This document shows, piece by piece, positions 44,031 through 55,194 of a DNA stretch of 64,000 nucleotides. The position numbers and the translations under genes were made by a program. The notes under the pieces were generated by a model. It was not told where the DNA came from and ran no database searches. It saw only the letters and a list, made by a program, of their open reading frames with translations. Source of the stretch: Xanthostigma xanthostigma (Eukaryota > Arthropoda > Insecta > Raphidioptera > Raphidiidae); NCBI GenBank assembly GCA_963575645.1, contig OY754470.1, positions 6,146,501 through 6,210,500 on the forward strand. The letters run 5' to 3'. Within the stretch, counting starts at the first letter, position 1. Every line of letters begins with the position of its first letter.

Positions 44031-44187
44031 GATTAAATTGTTTATTATTTTAGATTTTTTATTGAGGTGTCTTGCTGGGTTGCATTGTCATATAGTATGA
44101 GTCTTAGAATGTGGCCATATATAGTAAAATGAAGATGATTTGACCCTAAACATTTCCACAAAATCACAAAAGGGTGCAAAGAGTGAA

Positions 44188-44638
44188 CAATTGGGCTTTT
44201 GAATGAAATTTTTTTTTGTCATAAATGGAAAGATCGTATATAAGTTTTATAATAAAACTATTTTTCTTTTTTTTATTTTCGTTATAATTCAAAAGTTATG
44301 TCAAATTAAAAATAATTTTTTGTACCCAGTTCCGAGAACGCGCCGACATTTCCCGAACATAATGTGACGTCATAATGTTTTAGTCAATACACATGTAGAA
44401 GCCATTGATAGTATACTGCGTATATACATTTTACCATTATGACGTCACAACTGTCAAAAACAATTTTAGTGTGTTTGCAGTCACGCGATTTTCTTAAATA
44501 TTTTATCAATTTTAAATTGCTTATAATTAATTTAAAAAAAGTTTTTTGAAAGTTTTCGCATCGATTATCAATATTATTTATAATAAAGTTTTAAAATACA
44601 ATAAAAAATTGATAATTATTTTTTTTTTCAAAAGCCTA
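44188..44638 (+). mobile_element. Family D element, copy 2
   Basis: Left end 'caattgggcttttgaatga', right end 'ttcaaaagccta'. It is uninterrupted and closely similar to the other copies; it contains the empty sites that prove the insertions in copies 1 and 3. Confidence 0.88.
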
Positions 44639-45286
44639 AATATAAAAGTATAATGTCAAAATTGCATCCTCGTGCGATGACTGAATTGTTTTTTAACAGA
44701 TGTAATCAAAATCTATAATTCATCCGAAAGTAGAGTTATCTTGTTGGTATAGTCTAAATCAATGATAAAAAGGTGCATTTTTAATTCAAACTACTATTTT
44801 CAATTAGAATACTCATTTAAAAGAATCTTAAATACTTTGAAAATAAATGAAAATTTTGTGAAATTGTAGTTGGTTCACAAATAAGAGTAGAGTTTGAATT
44901 TTTCCTTTCTTATTATTTTTAGTTGAAAATTATTTTTAAACGCATCGTAACTGTTTTTTATATTCCTTATATCACAGAGAATAAATTCGGACTGAAAATA
45001 CTCACTTTTTTGTTGAATTTTATAATCCTTTAATCGACATCGTTTTTGCATAAATTTTCTACTTTTCAATTATTCAAATGCTAACACTAATGACCTCAGT
45101 TGTTGAGCGTCTATAATTTGCTACATGTCTATCTGTTTAAACCTTACTTGCTTTTATATAAAAATGTTTGAAATGAGAGAATTTAATGTGCGATTTTAGA
45201 TAGTAGTTTAATTCCTTTTCGAGATAATTAATTTCAAAAGTAATTTTAGTTTTTAATTACAATAATTAATTATTATCTAATACACT
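44639..45286. other. Gene-free AT-rich stretch
   Basis: No supported feature; the minus-strand open frame at 44875-45069 is lysine-rich by AT bias. Confidence 0.5.
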
Positions 45287-45600
45287 AGCGGACCGTCCCG
45301 GTTTCACCCGGGTGCGATAGATATATTTTGTGTTATCGGAAAATTCTGCATAATGTAATGAAAACGACTACAGCGTAGAAATAGCTTTGAGCAAATTCTA
45401 ACAGATGTCGGTGCATGTTACTAAAACTGTTTTTTTTTTGACAAAACACCGTAATTTTGTGCAAAATATTTAATAAAAACTATCCTATAGTGTAAGTTGG
45501 ACCAAGCAAGACTCATTTACAAAATTTCATTAAAATCGGTTCAATAGATTCGGAGATTAGCGCGGACGAATATCGTGACTCGAGATTTTTATATACAGTG
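45287..45600 (+). repeat. Family U retroposon-like repeat, copy 2
   Basis: Head 'tagcggaccgtcccggtttc', 'actatcctatagtgtaagtt', 'aaatttcattaaaatcggtt', 'cggagattagcgcgga', ending in AT repeats. It aligns along its length with 41517-41905. Confidence 0.72.
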
Positions 45601-45725
45601 ACAAAAATGAATTCTTGTTTTCCTGTTGTTCTTATACCATTCATTCGATTTCGATGTTTCAGTAATTTGTTGTGCTCGCGCTCGCGAAGGTTCCTGACAA
45701 AAAAATTCAAAATGTAAAACAGTTG

Positions 45726-46048
45726 ATCAAATCTTTGATTAACGTCTGATTAGAACTCTTCAGTAAATAAAATTACCGACCAATTTTTTCAGATAAATAT
45801 ATTAACAAAAAATATAAAAATTAATACATTGACGTTTTGATCCGGATTTCATTAATTTTCAAAAGTTATTTAAAAAATTCAGTCTTAATTCTATTGTAAA
45901 ATAAGTAGATACTAATTCTTTTTTATATTTTTTAGATTACATATTTCTGAAGAAGATCCAAATCCGGACCGAAACGTCAATGTATTAATTTTTATATTTT
46001 TTGTTAATATATTTGTCTGAAAAATTGGTCGATAATTTTATTCTACGT
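45726..46048 (-). mobile_element. Family P (Penelope-like) inverted element, copy 4
   Basis: Complete left terminus 'aatctttgattaacgtctga', truncated right arm ending 'ggtcgataattttatt'. TSD 'gtaaaacagttg' (45714-45725) and 'gtaaaacagatg' (46049-46060), 11/12. Arms carry 'gatccggatttc' and 'gaagatccaaatccggacc'. Orientation is the same as copy 3. Confidence 0.76.
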
Positions 46049-46300
46049 AAAACAGATGTGTTTTAAAGCGGTACTGCCATACGGTGGAGCCGAAGGCTTC
46101 ACTGCTGTGGTCGCTACACTGTGTTTCATCTCAGTTGCGTGCTAATTAAAAATAAAATCTGATAGTGACACGATTTTTCTCTGAATATATATATTATATA
46201 TATATACCATCATAGAGCGTGGCGACGCGTCGCCACGATAGAAATCTGTTTTACGTGCGCCTATAGATGTTTCACATCAAAAATGTTGTTTTAAGGGGTG
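46049..46300. repeat. Repeat-like segment with perfect 20-bp palindrome
   Basis: 46218-46237 is the perfect GC-rich palindrome 'cgtggcgacgcgtcgccacg', next to an (AT)n run and before 'ctgttttacgtgcgcctata'. 'gtaaaacag' words at 46049 and inverted at 46247 ('ctgttttac') bracket the segment, so 46049-46256 may be a small inverted-end element into which P copy 4 inserted at the border. Confidence 0.5.
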
Positions 46301-47009
46301 TATTAAGGGGTAATTTTTTTTATTTTGTCCAAACACAAAGTTAAGTTCAAACAATAGAGTCACACTGCTTATAAAAGCAAATACACTATTTTGTCGGCAG
46401 GGTTTCGCACTGCGACCCGAGTTTTTTATTTTCAGTTTTATGTACGACGCCTTCACTCGAACGATTCCAATTACCTCGTTTAATTCAACTCGTGGGCGGA
46501 AACGCCATATTTTATTGTCTTAACGTAAATTGAAATTAACTAAGCGAAAAATTGGAATATGACGTAAACAAAGTCTACTTGATCAGTTGTGTTCAGAGAT
46601 AATAATTAAAATTGAGCACTAGGTTTTGATTATTGTTTTGTGAGATTATATAGTACGGTTCAAAAATAATTTTTCAACCATTCTATTATAATCTAAGAGG
46701 CATAGTTTTTAATACAGGGATCCCGTTATGGCTTATATTGTTTCATTGTTTTGCCTTTTCATTAAGCTTGCTTGAAACTATGGATGACTTACTGACGATT
46801 ATTTTCGTAGCGTACTATACTCAAATATAAAAATCAAAACGGTCCTGCCGGTTTATCAGACATGAGTGTTTTATTAGAAATATTTAAAAACGCCATAACC
46901 TCTGAAATTAAAGAGCGACAGAGGTAGGAGTGACCGGAATCGATTCAGTGTAGTTTTTCTAAAAGAATAAACTATTTGCAAGCTAATGCTATATTTAAAC
47001 TTTGAATAA
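46301..47009. other. Gene-free stretch
   Basis: No supported feature. Confidence 0.5.
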
Positions 47010-47017
47010 TAGACTGT

Positions 47018-47505
47018 CAGTGCCGGATTAATCATTAGGCAGAGTAGACAACTGCCTAGGGGCGCCGCATCGGCTAGAGGCCCGTGCACACACCAAGAAA
47101 AAAAACTTTTCATTGAACGAAAATTTTATTCGAAAATTTGTATGAAATTTCCCAACAACAATATTATTTTCTTTCGTTGTTTATTGTAATATATTACATT
47201 TAACAAGATAAAATTTAAAATAACAACGTCATATCTCATTTCTCTTTCCTGATCCATCAAAAAACCTGGATCATCAATTATATATATAACCTATTCATTA
47301 AGACTATTTCAATAAAGCTAACGAGTCAGGTAAGGCGATGCTGCAGCATCTAGTCAAAGTAATCATGTTGTTACAATATCACATAAGACATTGAAGTAAC
47401 AGGATGCCTGGAGCCGATCATCTGGAAGTTACTCACATCCCTTCATCAACTTGAAAAGACCTGATTGCATTGCCTAGGAGCCCGGACAGGGTTAAACCGG
47501 CCCTG
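47018..47505. mobile_element. hAT MITE (cagtgccggattaa ends)
   Basis: Ends 'cagtgccggattaatcatta' and 'ggttaaaccggccctg' are inverted, with 'actgcctagggg' and 'attgcctaggagcc' also inverted just inside. Flanks 'tagactgt' (47010-47017) and 'tagacttc' (47506-47513) share six of eight bases. Non-coding; GC-rich ends stand out from the AT-rich interior. Confidence 0.8.
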
Positions 47506-47513
47506 TAGACTTC

Positions 47514-47800
47514 AAGAATTATCGGTGGCAATAGAACAGACCAACGACAACCGTTCAGCAACTTTGGAAGGATGAATGGAGTCTGCTGTCAATGAAAACA
47601 ATGAAACCTCCAGTCGACCCATGGTTTACATCTTGTCGTTCCTCCATCTCGGTTCCCGTCAAGGCTAGTAGATACAGAGGTTTCTCGTTTCGTTGGACAG
47701 TAGTGACGTCATCCAGCAAACCTGTCGCGTGGTTGCCAGCTGACGTCATTCACGGAACGAGGTAACCTGTGTGTCTTCTACTAACCTTGTTTTCCCGTAT
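47514..47800. promoter_or_regulatory. GC-richer unique stretch with paired CRE-like sites
   Basis: This part is less AT-rich than its surroundings, has no repeat partner in the window and carries two perfect 'tgacgtca' octamers 37 bp apart (47704-47711 and 47741-47748). TGACGTCA is the CREB/ATF binding consensus. No TATA box, start site or coding frame is evident, so an enhancer or promoter role is only a possibility. Confidence 0.3.
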
Positions 47801-48223
47801 GCTTCGTTCATTTATGTAATTATGTTCAGCTAGCACATTATTGTAAATTAAATCATCCACGCTTAACATAATTAATCCAAGGGGAGCAATTTCTCTTACA
47901 CTATGTGCTTTACGTCTGAACTGAATGTTCCTTCTACGGGAGTACCGTTGTGATTTTTATATGTACTGTCGAGTTAAAGCATGTTTTACACGTTCATATT
48001 TATAGTGTGGTTCTACAGTTACAAAGTGAAAAACTCTCTATGAAGTAAACAATTTGTTGAACTTGGTTGATTCAAGTTAAACTATAGGTACTATCCGAAA
48101 TAGTAACTTTAAAAATGGGCTCATCCCAAACTTCTTTTTGATGAGGTGTTTGGTTGGGAGTTAGCCCAAGAGATGATGACGAATTTAGAGTATGTATTTT
48201 GGACAAATTGAAATAAAAAAAAA
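47801..48223. other. Gene-free stretch
   Basis: No supported feature. Confidence 0.5.
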
Positions 48224-48589
48224 ATTCCAGCCAATTGGGCGACGGGACCATTCCAACTTCAAAAATGTTGACATTTGATTATAATAATGAAAATAAAATT
48301 TCTGATATCGCGTGAGGTGACGCGGGTAATGGCTAGTATTCAATATGAAATTTGCTATTCGTTGCCATGGTTACCTACAGAATATGTTCCACGTCATGTA
48401 AAAATTAATCAAAGCATGCCTAACTAGTTTATTTCTGACAGATCCATAAAACAAAAGAGCGGCTGATTTTTTTTTTATTTTCAAAGTATTTCCGAAACTA
48501 TAAATTGTTTAGAAAATCATTTATTTAACGAAACTTTCTTGAAAAATTAAATAGAATAATAAGCCGTTATGAAAAGTAAACCATTATTA
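48224..48589 (+). mobile_element. Family C element, copy 2, right-truncated
   Basis: Complete left end 'attccagccaattgggcgac' and interior to 'gttatgaaaagtaaaccatt'; the last ~260 bp of the family, including the terminal hairpin, are missing. Confidence 0.82.
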
Positions 48590-49010
48590 AGTATGACCTG
48601 ACCCCTCGAATATATTTAATTAACATACGCAAAAAATATACTTTGTCCCTGTATATTGAGGTAGGACGTGTCTATAGGAAACTGGATATTTAACTGTTTA
48701 TATTAAAATGCTCGTACTGCTAGTGCTATGCAGGCTTTAGCTACAAACATATTTTTCGTCAGACGATGAAAATATAACGTTGTTATAAAAAAATTTACAT
48801 TTAAACAACTTGAACGTCATAATTGTAACGTCATCGTCGTAGCAGATGTTTCTTGCGCAGATGTATTTATTTTATTGTGTAAATTGCGCATATTCTCATC
48901 ACTTTTTAGTTTTGTCTTTTCCTCTTAAAAGTTAATTATCCTGATATTTTATAGTATTTTTGATGCATTGTAAACAGATATTTTTAATAAAAAGGCATGC
49001 AAATAAATTA
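48590..49010. other. Gene-free stretch
   Basis: No supported feature. Confidence 0.5.
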
Positions 49011-49018
49011 GTATAAAT

Positions 49019-50092
49019 TAGGGATGTTGAAAAAGTATCGATATATCGATGTATCGATATTTTTAATTCAAAACATCGATATTTATAGCCGATTATTTTG
49101 ATCCGATATATCGATACAAAATATCTAATATCGAAAATTGTATCAAAAACGATATATATTTTTTTTATTTATGTAACTAAAGTCACTAGAATCCAAAACC
49201 GTAAAGGATAGGAACTAACGGAAAAAAAGTAACTGTATTAGCCACTCCTATGTGTTGGTTTCCACTTCCCAATTGGGCTTTTGAATGAAATTTTTTTTTA
49301 TCATAAATGGAAAGATCGTAAGTATATAAGTTTTATAATAAAACTATTTTTCTTTTTTTTATTTTCGTTATAATTCAAAAGTTATATCAAATTAAAAATA
49401 CATTTTTGTACCCAGTTCCGAGAACGCGCCGACATTTCCCGAACATAATGTGACGTCATAATGGTAATTTCCATTATCATCACATGCAATTGACACAGTG
49501 TTTTAACACGTTTAACCTCTCATTGATTGAATAGTCAATATATGAAGAAATTTATCAAAAATGTCGAATCTTAAATGTTATCGTGCTTATCAACAATATT
49601 TTTTTATACTAAATTTAGGATAGGTTTAGTCAATACACATGTAGAAGCCATTGATAGTATACTGCGTATATACATTTTATCAATATGACGTCACAATTGT
49701 CAAAAACAATTTTAGTGCGTTAGCAGTCACGTGATTTTTTTAAATATTTTATCAATTTTAAATTACTTATAATTAAATTAAAAAAAGTTTTTTGAAAGTT
49801 TTTCGCATCGATTATCAATATTATTTATAATAAAGTTTTGAAATACAATAAAAAAATCGATAATTTTTTTTTTCAAAAGCCTAATAATTTGTCTATGACT
49901 CAGACTTTTGACTAGTATGTTTGATTGTTACGTTGCATGTACCTACGTATATGACTTAAAAACGCAAAATACTTTGAAAATTTGACCGATATATCGATAT
50001 TTTTTCCTCGATATATCGAAGTCGATATTGATATTTTTATAAATATCGATACATCGACATATCGATATTTTTTTTCACTTTCGACATCCCTA
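49019..50092. mobile_element. hAT MITE with ATCGAT-rich ends and exact 8-bp TSD, split by family D
   Basis: Ends 'tagggatgttgaaaaagta' and 'ctttcgacatcccta'; the exact TSD 'gtataaat' is at 49011-49018 and 50093-50100. Both subterminal regions are packed with 'atatcgat' words (49030-49155 and 49985-50070), a dense array of probable transposase-binding repeats. Family D copy 3 accounts for the middle. Non-coding. Confidence 0.93.
49271..49884 (+). mobile_element. Family D element, copy 3, with ~160 extra bases
   Basis: Ends 'aattgggcttttgaatga' and 'ttcaaaagcctaat'. Between 'gtcataatg' and 'tttagtcaatac' it carries about 161 bp (49464-49624) absent from the other three copies. The extra part shows no clear TSD, so it may be ancestral sequence deleted from the others. 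Confidence 0.85.
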
Positions 50093-50100
50093 GTATAAAT

Positions 50101-50415
50101 AATTAGTATATCGTTTTGTTCCGAATATGGTATAGATGCAGTCATATTGTAAAAAGGCAATATAATAACACTGTATTTAGAGATACCTATTATGTAGATA
50201 TGTGAAAAAAAAATATTTTGCATAATTAAAAAAAAAAAAACACTATAAATGCGGGAGACATAATTGCATACGGGCAGTTTATGGTCGTCACTCGTTACTT
50301 ATGGATGTCCACGGTTCTGTGACCGTATTTGCATATTAACTGTATAATGTCCTAACGCAAAGTGTTTAAGGTGCTTTGTGAAATTGGTTTTTGCGTATGT
50401 TTTTCGAAATCGATA
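50101..50415. other. Gene-free stretch
   Basis: A-run at 50228-50241; no supported gene. Confidence 0.5.
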
Positions 50416-50417
50416 TA

Positions 50418-50968
50418 CAGTGTAAACTTCCATTTAACGTCACTCGATATAACGACAAACTCCTTAAAACGTCGAAATTACTTAACTCTAGTTGGTTTAC
50501 TTTGTTGCTCATACAATGATACCCTCTAATTAACGACACACCCACTCTAAATAACGACAACAATACGTCATAAACAGCACTTGTTTGTTATTTTGTTGCT
50601 TTGTTGTCGGCATCATGCGTACCAAAGATTCTAAGAAATTCCTTCTTTTGTTTGTTGCGATTATCTTGCATATGTTTAGCTCAGCTGCTTATCGATAAGT
50701 TATCATATTCTTGTAGTTGCCCACAAACTTATGTACATAGCGAGTAAAAGAAAATATTTGTGTATTGACGAAACAGTTTTATTAATACGCGCAATAGAGG
50801 AGGGAGAAAAGAAGTGTGATGTTGGATTCAGTCGCTCGACCGTATTGACAATATGGAAGAACAAATTAATGGATTATTATTTCTTCTCTCCGTTTAACAA
50901 CTCTGAATAACGCCACAAAGTTCACAGTCCCTAGAGTGTCGCTATATAGAATTTAAATGGCATTTCTG
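50418..50968 (+). mobile_element. pogo/Tigger-type element remnant
   Basis: Left end 'cagtgtaaacttccatttaa' and right end, inverted, 'cagaaatgccatttaaattc', each followed by 'acg(a)cac' words in the style of pogo/Tigger ends ('ataacgacaaactcc', 'taacgacacaccc'). It encodes an N-terminal transposase fragment (50731-50910). A large internal deletion removed the catalytic DDE region. Confidence 0.75.
50731..50910 (+). pseudogene. pogo/Tigger transposase N-terminal helix-turn-helix fragment
   Basis: Sixty codons from ATG to TAA. 'SKRKYLCIDETVLLIRAIEE' followed by 'GEKKCDV' and 'FSRSTVLTIWKNK' is the CENP-B-like N-terminal DNA-binding fold of pogo/Tigger transposases (psq-type helix-turn-helix). 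Between 'CDV' and 'GFSRST' the family normally has a few more residues ('xxxF'), so a small deletion lies there. The frame ends 10 codons after 'WKNK', at the internal deletion junction. It has no catalytic domain and cannot transpose; whether the fragment is expressed is unknown. Confidence 0.85.
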
Positions 50969-52525
50969 TTTGCAACGTTTAAACATTTTGTCCTCGTTTA
51001 ATGACAAGAATCGTGTTGACAGTGCAACAAGCATTACTAACGAACTATATGCACAAATTATTTTATTTTGCTCGGAAATACTCGCAGCTTAGTTCAAAGA
51101 CTAGTGCATAAATGGACCCAGCATGCAATGAGATGCGCTCGTCTTTTTCTAAATACCGATAACATATACAGGATGAGTCAGACCACCCGTACCGGTCGTT
51201 TTTTTTCGAAAATTTAGTCGTAGAGAGTTGTGTCAAAAATCTGTATTATAAAAGCTCTAATGAAGAATCGAATGGTGATATTTTTTCCCCCCGGAAAGTT
51301 GGCTTCCCTATTAGTTTGCTTCAGAATGTTCAGAACTCCTGAATTTTAAATGGCACGATAGGTCGAAAGTGGTATTGTTGAAAAGATCTTTAAAAAATAA
51401 GCAAGTTTTGTAGGTAATTTTTTTTTGTTACTGCCACCCCTGTTAAGTAATATTCAATTGAAATTATCAAATTAACATATTGTCATAATAACGAACTTAA
51501 TTTTAAAAGTTGGCATTTAAAATCTAGTGACCTAATTAAACAATGTCACAATTAATGATTATTAGAACCTAGCGGCGCTAGTAGGCTTCGTGTACACATC
51601 CTATACGACAATTAGGTATACAAAATATAGAATATTTTACAGTATTAAGCGCCCTTAACTCTCTATCTATATATATAGCTACCAACATGAATTGCAGACT
51701 TCAAACCCGGATGAAAGTTGAGCAGAAAAACGTTTATCAAACAAAATATTTAAATTGCATTTTTTTATTATTTATTTAATTAGAATTGTTTTTAATTAAA
51801 ATTCCCCCCTTTCATACTTTATTCATATATCCAGTGTACACTCGCGCACACATAACAGATTATTTTATTTCTGAAAATTATTGCGACGAGGAAAGTAAAT
51901 TATATAAATCTAAAAACCTCTCACAATACTATGTAGGTACTGTAAACTCTATGGAGGATGTTAAACTAATTGACTTACATTTTTTCAAGAGAAGAAATTA
52001 ATTACCAAAAATTTGTTTTTTAAATGAATTGGCCAATTTCATCAAAACCCTTTCTTTTTATGTAAATTTCATTTCCATATTATGTTGTCGGTTCTGTCGG
52101 TTCCGTAAAGCCTATTTCAGTGGAGGCAAATCAGTTGCTGTAAATAAATATGTACATTGTAAAATTCTTCGGAGATTTGTTTGTTTTATTCATTTTCACC
52201 AGCTTATCTTTTGTTTCAAAAACAAGTGCTTGACTTTTAAAACTGTTTTAAAAAATACTTAAATGATTATTGCCACTTATTCTGTACCTAACAATTTTTA
52301 ATCTGATGCAATTTACATTTTTGTATTGGTCATAAATAATTAATCGTAAGTTATTTCAAACCCCAAAAATAACCAGCAAGAAATTAATTTGCAGGTAGAG
52401 AGGTTAGTATCCTCGATTATCAATGTTTACGTGATTGATACTCATTGATGCGAAAAATGATAGTTTACTTTAAACAATCGAAGCGTCGTGCGAAACCAGA
52501 AGTCGAATGACTTTAAGCTTTTTTT
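50969..52525. other. Gene-free stretch
   Basis: 'tacaggatgagtcagacc' at 51170 resembles a mariner-type MITE end without a partner. Open frames at 51786-52001 and 52029-52262 are AT-driven and show no domain. No gene supported. Confidence 0.45.
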
Positions 52526-52840
52526 AACTTAAGAAAGTAATTTATTACAAAAAATCGAAATGATAAGCATTTTACGAGTAACTTAAAAAAACACACACTT
52601 TTTACGAATTTTTCGTTGACAATATCTCTTAAACAAATGAACCGATTTTAATGAAGTTTACGGCAATCGACGCAGTTTTTTTAACTTAAGATAGTAATTT
52701 ATTACAAAAAAATCGATCTGATAAGAATTTTACGAGTAATGTTAAAAAATACTATTTTACGAATTTTTCGTTCACGATGTCTCTGGAACAAATGAACCGA
52801 TTTTAATGCGATTTGCGGCAATCGAAGCAGTTTTTTGAGG
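52526..52840. repeat. Tandem repeat, 2 x ~157 bp
   Basis: 'aacttaagaaagtaatttat' at 52526 and 'aacttaagatagtaatttat' at 52683 start two units sharing 'acgaatttttcgtt', 'caaatgaaccgattttaatg' and 'cggcaatcg'. The phrase 'aatgaaccgattttaatg' is common in insect interspersed repeats. Confidence 0.85.
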
Positions 52841-53112
52841 AGAAGAGCTGATTAGATTTTGAAATTAAACGGTTTGGTCGTTTAGAAAATATTAAAAAAA
52901 AAATCAAATTTCTAAAAAATTTTGAAACTTGTATTTTTGAGTTTTCTCAAAATCTATTAGACCGAATCATTCCAAAACAATAACTTCCCGATTTAAAAAA
53001 AATCATTGATTTTGTTTTTAATTTGTAAAACCCGTCAAATAGTCTTTAAAGTGAATCTGTTCAAAAATATCTACATACATAATATATAAACATTATAAAT
53101 AAAAGAAAAAAA
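52841..53112. other. Gene-free stretch
   Basis: AT-rich; no supported feature. Confidence 0.5.
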
Positions 53113-53745
53113 ATTCCAGCCAATTGGGCGACGAGACCAATCCAACTTCAAAAATGCTGACATTTGATTATAATAAAGAAAATAAAATTTCTAGTATTGA
53201 CTAGTATTCAATATGATATTTGCTATTCGTTGCCATGGTTACTTACATAATATGTTCCACGTCATGTAAAAATTAATCAAAGCATGCTGAACTAGTTTAT
53301 TTCTAACAGATCTATAAAACAGAAGAGCGGCTGATTTTTTTTATTTTCAATATTTCCAACTATAAAGTTTAGAAAAAACATTTTTTTACAAAACTTTCTT
53401 GAAAAAATAAATAGAATAATAAACCGTTATGAAAAGTATACCATTATTATATAAAAAACACCGCTATAGCATATATCATATATCTCTTCTGCGCTTGCGC
53501 CGATTTTCCCCAAATACAATAGGGCTCTTCATATTTGCATATCAAACATCCTCCCAAAATTTGGTTTCAATCCGCTCGTCCGTTTGACCTGTATCGTGTT
53601 CACAGACTAACAGATGCACAGAGTTGTTTTCAAAAATATGTTTTTTGGATTCGGGGGACCTCAAAACGGAAAGATATTGTAAAATTTTTGAAAAGTGATT
53701 TTTGACCTAAACTAGTACCATTCCCCACTTGTGGGTTTGAATGGT
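53113..53745 (+). mobile_element. Family C element, copy 3
   Basis: Complete left end 'attccagccaattgggcgac' and right hairpin 'ccattccccacttgtggg'. A 25-bp deletion removes the 'tatcgcgtgaggtgacg' part present in copies 1, 2 and 4. Confidence 0.85.
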
Positions 53746-54188
53746 AAAACATGTGGAACAACTCTATTGTAAAGATTTTAGCGTAATCGTGAAATAGGAA
53801 AACAGTTAAACTTTCCGTATATAACAGTTGTTAGATTTTCTTGTACAATCGTATTTCGAAACTTACAAATATAATATCTTGAGTTGAGGAAAATTACAAA
53901 GTATGTGGCTGCAAGTATCTAACAATTGTATGTTTAATGTGGTATAGGTGTACATAGCAGCTGTACAAACAAGACAATAGTGGCATCCGAGGTGGCATCT
54001 GTGTTAATGACGAAGTAAACAAACTGTGGTTTCCCCAACTAGTGCATATAAAATGCTCAACTAACTCCAGAATTGTTTAAAACTCGTAATCTGCGTCTCG
54101 TTTCATAAAACTTCTCTTATTCTGGCCAAACTCGTCTGACAATGGACTGTAACGATGCCGGCCCTGTGCAGTGACATAATTTCATTTT
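53746..54188. other. Gene-free stretch
   Basis: No supported feature. Confidence 0.5.
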
Positions 54189-54335
54189 TAACCGACTTCA
54201 AAAAAATGAGGAGGCTCTATGTTCGACTGTATATATTTTTTTCTTTTTTTTTTAATGTATGTTCACCAATTTCTCCGTCTATTATAGACCGATTTTCAAT
54301 TTTTTTTTTTATTCGAAAGAGTGCACTTCCGAGGA
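54189..54335 (+). repeat. 'accgacttcaaaaa' repeat, copy 1 (family S)
   Basis: 'taaccgacttcaaaaaaatg', 'aggctctatgttcgactgta', then 'tattatagaccgattttcaa' and 'ttattcgaaag' follow the order of a repeat family I know from lepidopteran genomes. A second copy is at 59724-59960. Confidence 0.6.
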
Positions 54336-54448
54336 GTCAGGATCTGATGGTGGAATCCGAGAAAATCGAGGGAAACTATCAAATTTCAAAGGCACGCATA
54401 CTTGGCCTACCCATTGCAATACTTTATCTAAACACTAAAAAGAGAAAA

Positions 54449-54704
54449 TTAAAATATTTTTAACAAAAAAATTGAACCGACTTCAAAAAATATGCACTTA
54501 AAAGTAAAAAATAATAATTATTGTTATTTTTGGAGTCGGTGTCACATCGGAATTCGAATGTAGCAATTTAAATCTTACATGTCTCTAGTTCTCGGAATAG
54601 ATTTCATTTTGGCTGACACCGACTCCAAAAATAACAATAATTATTATTTTTTACTTTTTAGTGCATATTTTTTGAAGTCTGTTTTTTTGTTAAAAATATT
54701 TTAT
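54449..54704. mobile_element. Foldback element with 'ggagtcggtgtca' arms
   Basis: Arms 54449-54543 and 54613-54704 are inverted repeats ('aaaatatgcacttaaaagta' style, 'ataataattattgttatttt', 'tggagtcggtgtca'). The outer ends contain 'aaccgacttcaaaaaa', linking it to family S. The loop of about 70 bp is unique. The open frame over it is a product of the arms. Confidence 0.8.
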
Positions 54705-54930
54705 ATCACAAATCATTCTTTAATTATGCAAGTTCCCAGCATCCTTACTTTCAATAGTAAAACTCTAAATTATAAAAATCTTAAAACTATACAGTTTAAT
54801 ATTAGCAATCAATAAAGTAACATCTTTTAATATAAAATTCTGACCACCAGTCGCCAGAATTATTATAAAATGTTATAATAAATAATGTCTACATCATAAA
54901 GTAGTGTTGATCCAATAGAATGTTACGATA
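54705..54930. other. Gene-free stretch
   Basis: AT-rich, no supported feature. Confidence 0.5.
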
Positions 54931-55022
54931 AAGGAAGGTTTTGGTTGAAGATCATATTTATTTATTTAGCGAAACATTGGTAAAGCTTATTTATTTATGA
55001 TCCACAACCAAAACCTTCCTTC
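54931..55022. repeat. Hairpin (aaggaaggttttggttg arms)
   Basis: Arms 54931-54973 and 54982-55022 pair ('aaggaaggttttggttg' with 'caaccaaaaccttcctt', then 'gatcatatttatttattta'). The short loop suggests a compact foldback element. Confidence 0.75.
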
Positions 55023-55194
55023 ATCATAATAAATAATCTTCCTTTAATAACTTAATTTATCAGTTTGTAATAATTAATAATTTTTTTAATAAAATCTATT
55101 TAAATTATTAAAACCAAAAAATAAATAAAAAATTCCACCTCGTTACAGAATACTAGACATTTTGACCATTTTTTGGTGGCATAATACGTTACAT
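55023..55194. other. AT-rich spacer
   Basis: Nothing recognised. Confidence 0.4.

Noticed and set aside
47555..47749. 64-codon minus-strand open frame in the GC-richer island
   Set aside because: Codons look less biased, but no start context, splice sites or recognisable motif support it; a regulatory reading is at least as likely.
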